A stretch of 64,000 bases of DNA, from contig VZDJ01000594.1 of the NCBI GenBank assembly GCA_008694505.1, positions 14,140,918 through 14,204,917 of the forward strand. Reading direction: 5' to 3'. The notes beneath the pieces were generated by a model that ran no database searches, had not been told where the DNA came from, and worked only from the letters and a program-made list of their open reading frames with translations. This stretch comes from Cyanoderma ruficeps. Its lineage: Eukaryota > Chordata > Aves > Passeriformes > Timaliidae. This document shows positions 61,807 through 64,000 of this stretch, one piece after another; positions within the stretch are counted from its first letter, which is position 1; each line of letters starts with the position of its first letter. A program made the translations under genes and the position numbers.

Positions 61807-62519
61807 GTAAGTGTCCTAGTGTGTGCTCCCACTTCTGGCACTTGTGCATTTCCAGGCCCTGAGTCTTCCTCCTGTGTCACCCATTCCAGCCCAGGGCCTT
61901 CTGTTTCTTCAGGTATTTTGCCCTTATTGGTAGCTCAGGTCCCAGTGTTGACGCTGCTTTTCAGGCTCTACAGGGGAGTTCACTTGCAAATGCCAGTGCA
62001 CAGTAATAGTTTTAAGTCACCTTCACTCACCAGGAGCTGGTCACACTTGTGTCATGCAGAAGGTGCATTAGATGCTTTGTGGTAATTGCACGTGTGCGTG
62101 CTTCAGCCTGCAGAACTCCCAGGTTGCACTGTGTTTACTGGAAAGTAAAAGCTGGCACACAGTTCCTACAAAACATCCTGCAGATATTAGGCTGTTACCC
62201 CACAGCAGCTTCTTTCCAGACCCATACAACCACAAAGGAGGACCAAATAAACTGATATGTAGCTCTTGTCACTTGAGGGCACTCTTGGTGTTTTAGGTCC
62301 ATGCACAGATAACTGTAGAAAATCCTCTGCATTAATAAAATGCAAGACACTGGAAGGCAAAGAGTACTATTGCTAGGATGGAAGAGGCATCATGTTATAG
62401 TAAAATGAACATCTGTAATGGAAATCGTGCTGGCACAGACCGCAGAGGGTTATCAATCCAACGCCTACTTTGGCAGAGAAGCCAGAGTTACTAGACTCTC
62501 TCTGATGGATGTCTGTCTA

Positions 62520-62930
62520 ACTTTCCTTCAGATTTCCCATGGAAGGAATTTCACAGCATCTTTAAGTATCCTGCTTTAGCTGCAGTGGAGTCTGGAGTTG
62601 AAAAGATTTTCCTCATATTTAGATTACCTTTGACATCCCAGCTGTCCACCTTACAAGCTTTGGCTTCTGTGAAGTTTTTCATGTGGTGTTCTCTTTTCTA
62701 AGCTAAACAATCCAGTTCCTTCAGTGCTTCCTTGTAAGTAATTTTCTGAATCTCTTTGTCTTCTGTCTCTGTTTTCCCACATCTTTTAAGAAGTGGAGTG
62801 CCCCTAACTGGGCATTGTATTCAAGCTGAAGTCTCAGTAGTCCTCATTATGGTAGAGTGTAGTTGCTCTTTTCTTGCTGTGAACACACATGCTAATATGT
62901 CACAAACTAGGCTTTGCCTTTAAGAAATGG
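62520..62930 (-). mobile_element. Degenerate CR1 LINE, antisense, internal region
   Basis: gattttcctcatatttag, then aagctaaacaatccagttcc, ttcagtgcttccttgtaag, and later ggcattgtattcaagctgaa match the reverse complement of the CR1 3' half (antisense landmarks such as 'tttttcctcatatctaa' and 'ggctaaacaatcccagttcc'). It is more diverged than the copies at 17.3, 34.2 and 56.3 kb. Confidence 0.6.
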
Positions 62931-64000
62931 TCTCCTTTTTTTGCATAGTCTGTGACCTTTCTTTGCAGTGAAATTGTGTGAAAATTATTTCTCAGCCTGT
63001 AGTCTGTGGTAGATATCCTCAGTATCCAATATCACAGTTTTCTTCTCAGCTGTCTGTCCTAAATAAGCCACATCTTTCTCTAGCAGTTCATAAGGTTGGC
63101 TAACAGGTAATACCAAAGGCACTTCATGCAGTCCACAGCAATGGTATGCAGCTGTAGGATTTACAGAGTCTCCCTGAACAGAGCTTTTCCTGATGGTACA
63201 GCTATTCCTGATGTGTGTGTGTATTGGACCCCACACTTACTGCATGCAGCCCAATGAGGTACCAAAGCCACAAGAAAATTGTGGTAGGCAGTGGATGCTG
63301 CCATTTAGCTGTCTTCACTAGGTGAGCCTGCTGCACTCAACACTGGGCCTGTAAAAACTCTTCCTGCCTAAGCCCTAAGTGCTGCACCCACCTATTCCCA
63401 CTTGTTATGGGGATAGAATTGCTGGGGATTTCTCATTATGTAATGGCTCATTACCCATCTGAGCTTTGACATTTCAGTGGGCTGAATGGATGAACTGGCC
63501 TAAAGGCAGGCAAAGCTAGGAGGATGAAAGGTGCCTTTGAGAATCTCATTTGAGCCATTTTGTGGGGAAAGTGGCTTTGCTTACAGCTGGATGGGGAGGT
63601 CTTGTTCCTGGAAAATGTGTCCGACTTACTGTGTAGCCAGATACACTACAGAGGCATGGCCTTGAGGACATTATTAGTCCCAACCAATAAGGCAGATTAT
63701 CTGATAGAGAGAAGAAATATCCAGCAAAGGTGTGTGTGCCCATGCTTTGAAATGTTCTCTTCTATGGAGAGGGGAGGTTGTTCTGTGTCAGCTTTGAGCT
63801 GCTGAAGAGGAAATAATACCTAGGAAGAGAAAGGAAGAGAAAACCAGTGTGGTTGGGTCAAAAGGATGATCTGGCAATCTGAGTCTCAGAAGTTTGTGAG
63901 ACATTGGAAGGGATCAGAAACAGTTGGCCTGTGCCATTAACAAAGAGCTCATGTTATTTAGGGCTGTAAAACTGAAGGGGGCGAGGGTTCATTTAGAAGA

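Larger units (their letters stand above)
51230..64000 (+). other. Introns 4 onward of the myosin-X-like gene, and sequence to the window edge
   Basis: The introns are 51230-51470, 51606-55699, 55825-57144, 57159-57762, 57848-59309, 59414-60744, 60875-61687 and 61807 to at least 64000. They hold a 16-bp tandem duplication (51651-51682), a spaced 17-bp direct repeat (54347-54388) and CR1 copies at 56302 and 62520. The next expected motor exon (MYO10 AVDSRDSLAMALYA region) is not found before 64000. No RNA gene or other coding exon is seen. Confidence 0.7.

Noticed and set aside
63560..63805. + frame near the right edge as the next myosin exon
   Set aside because: The translation does not match the motor segment expected after LTVEQ and has no suitable splice sites.

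Overview
This window is vertebrate nuclear DNA, almost certainly from a bird. The genes have many small exons with canonical GT/AG splice sites, and recognisable CR1 (chicken repeat 1) LINE fragments are the main interspersed repeats. No prokaryotic, viral or organellar gene organisation is visible. The ORFs that make sense are exons of two protein-coding genes, both on the + strand; most other open frames are chance.

Region 1 (about 1-18,090) holds the 3' two thirds of SLC4A3 (anion exchanger 3, AE3). I could place 17 consecutive coding exons from 2041 to the stop at 16126. Their phases all match, and together they encode about 947 residues: most of the cytoplasmic domain, the whole membrane transport domain and the C-terminal tail. 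Roughly the first 285 residues (judged from the length of mammalian AE3) must lie to the left of the window. A long 3' UTR follows and includes an antisense CR1 copy.

Region 2 (about 18,100-27,300) is intergenic. The only coding-like signal is on the minus strand at 19,058-20,440: several open segments with plausible splice sites that do not join in one frame. They may be a decayed or fragmentary gene with faint Sec14/spectrin-like resemblance.

Region 3 (about 27,300-64,000) is the 5' part of an unconventional myosin of the myosin-X type. Exon 1 (seven codons) sits in a strong CpG island. A 14 kb first intron follows, then ten more coding exons to 61806 that give 393 residues of motor domain, including the P-loop and switch I. 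The gene runs off the right edge. It is closely related to MYO10 but divergent enough, and next to SLC4A3 rather than in the usual MYO10 location, that I read it as a MYO10 paralogue.

The two genes do not form a functional unit: one is a plasma-membrane chloride/bicarbonate exchanger, the other an actin motor. They lie head to tail about 9.5 kb apart. I saw no CRISPR, operon, phage or defence-type system. The most interesting leads are the MYO10-like paralogue, the minus-strand coding remnant at 19-20 kb, a minus-strand exon- or retrocopy-like structure inside an SLC4A3 intron, a lysine run in AE3, and a few near-perfect palindromes.
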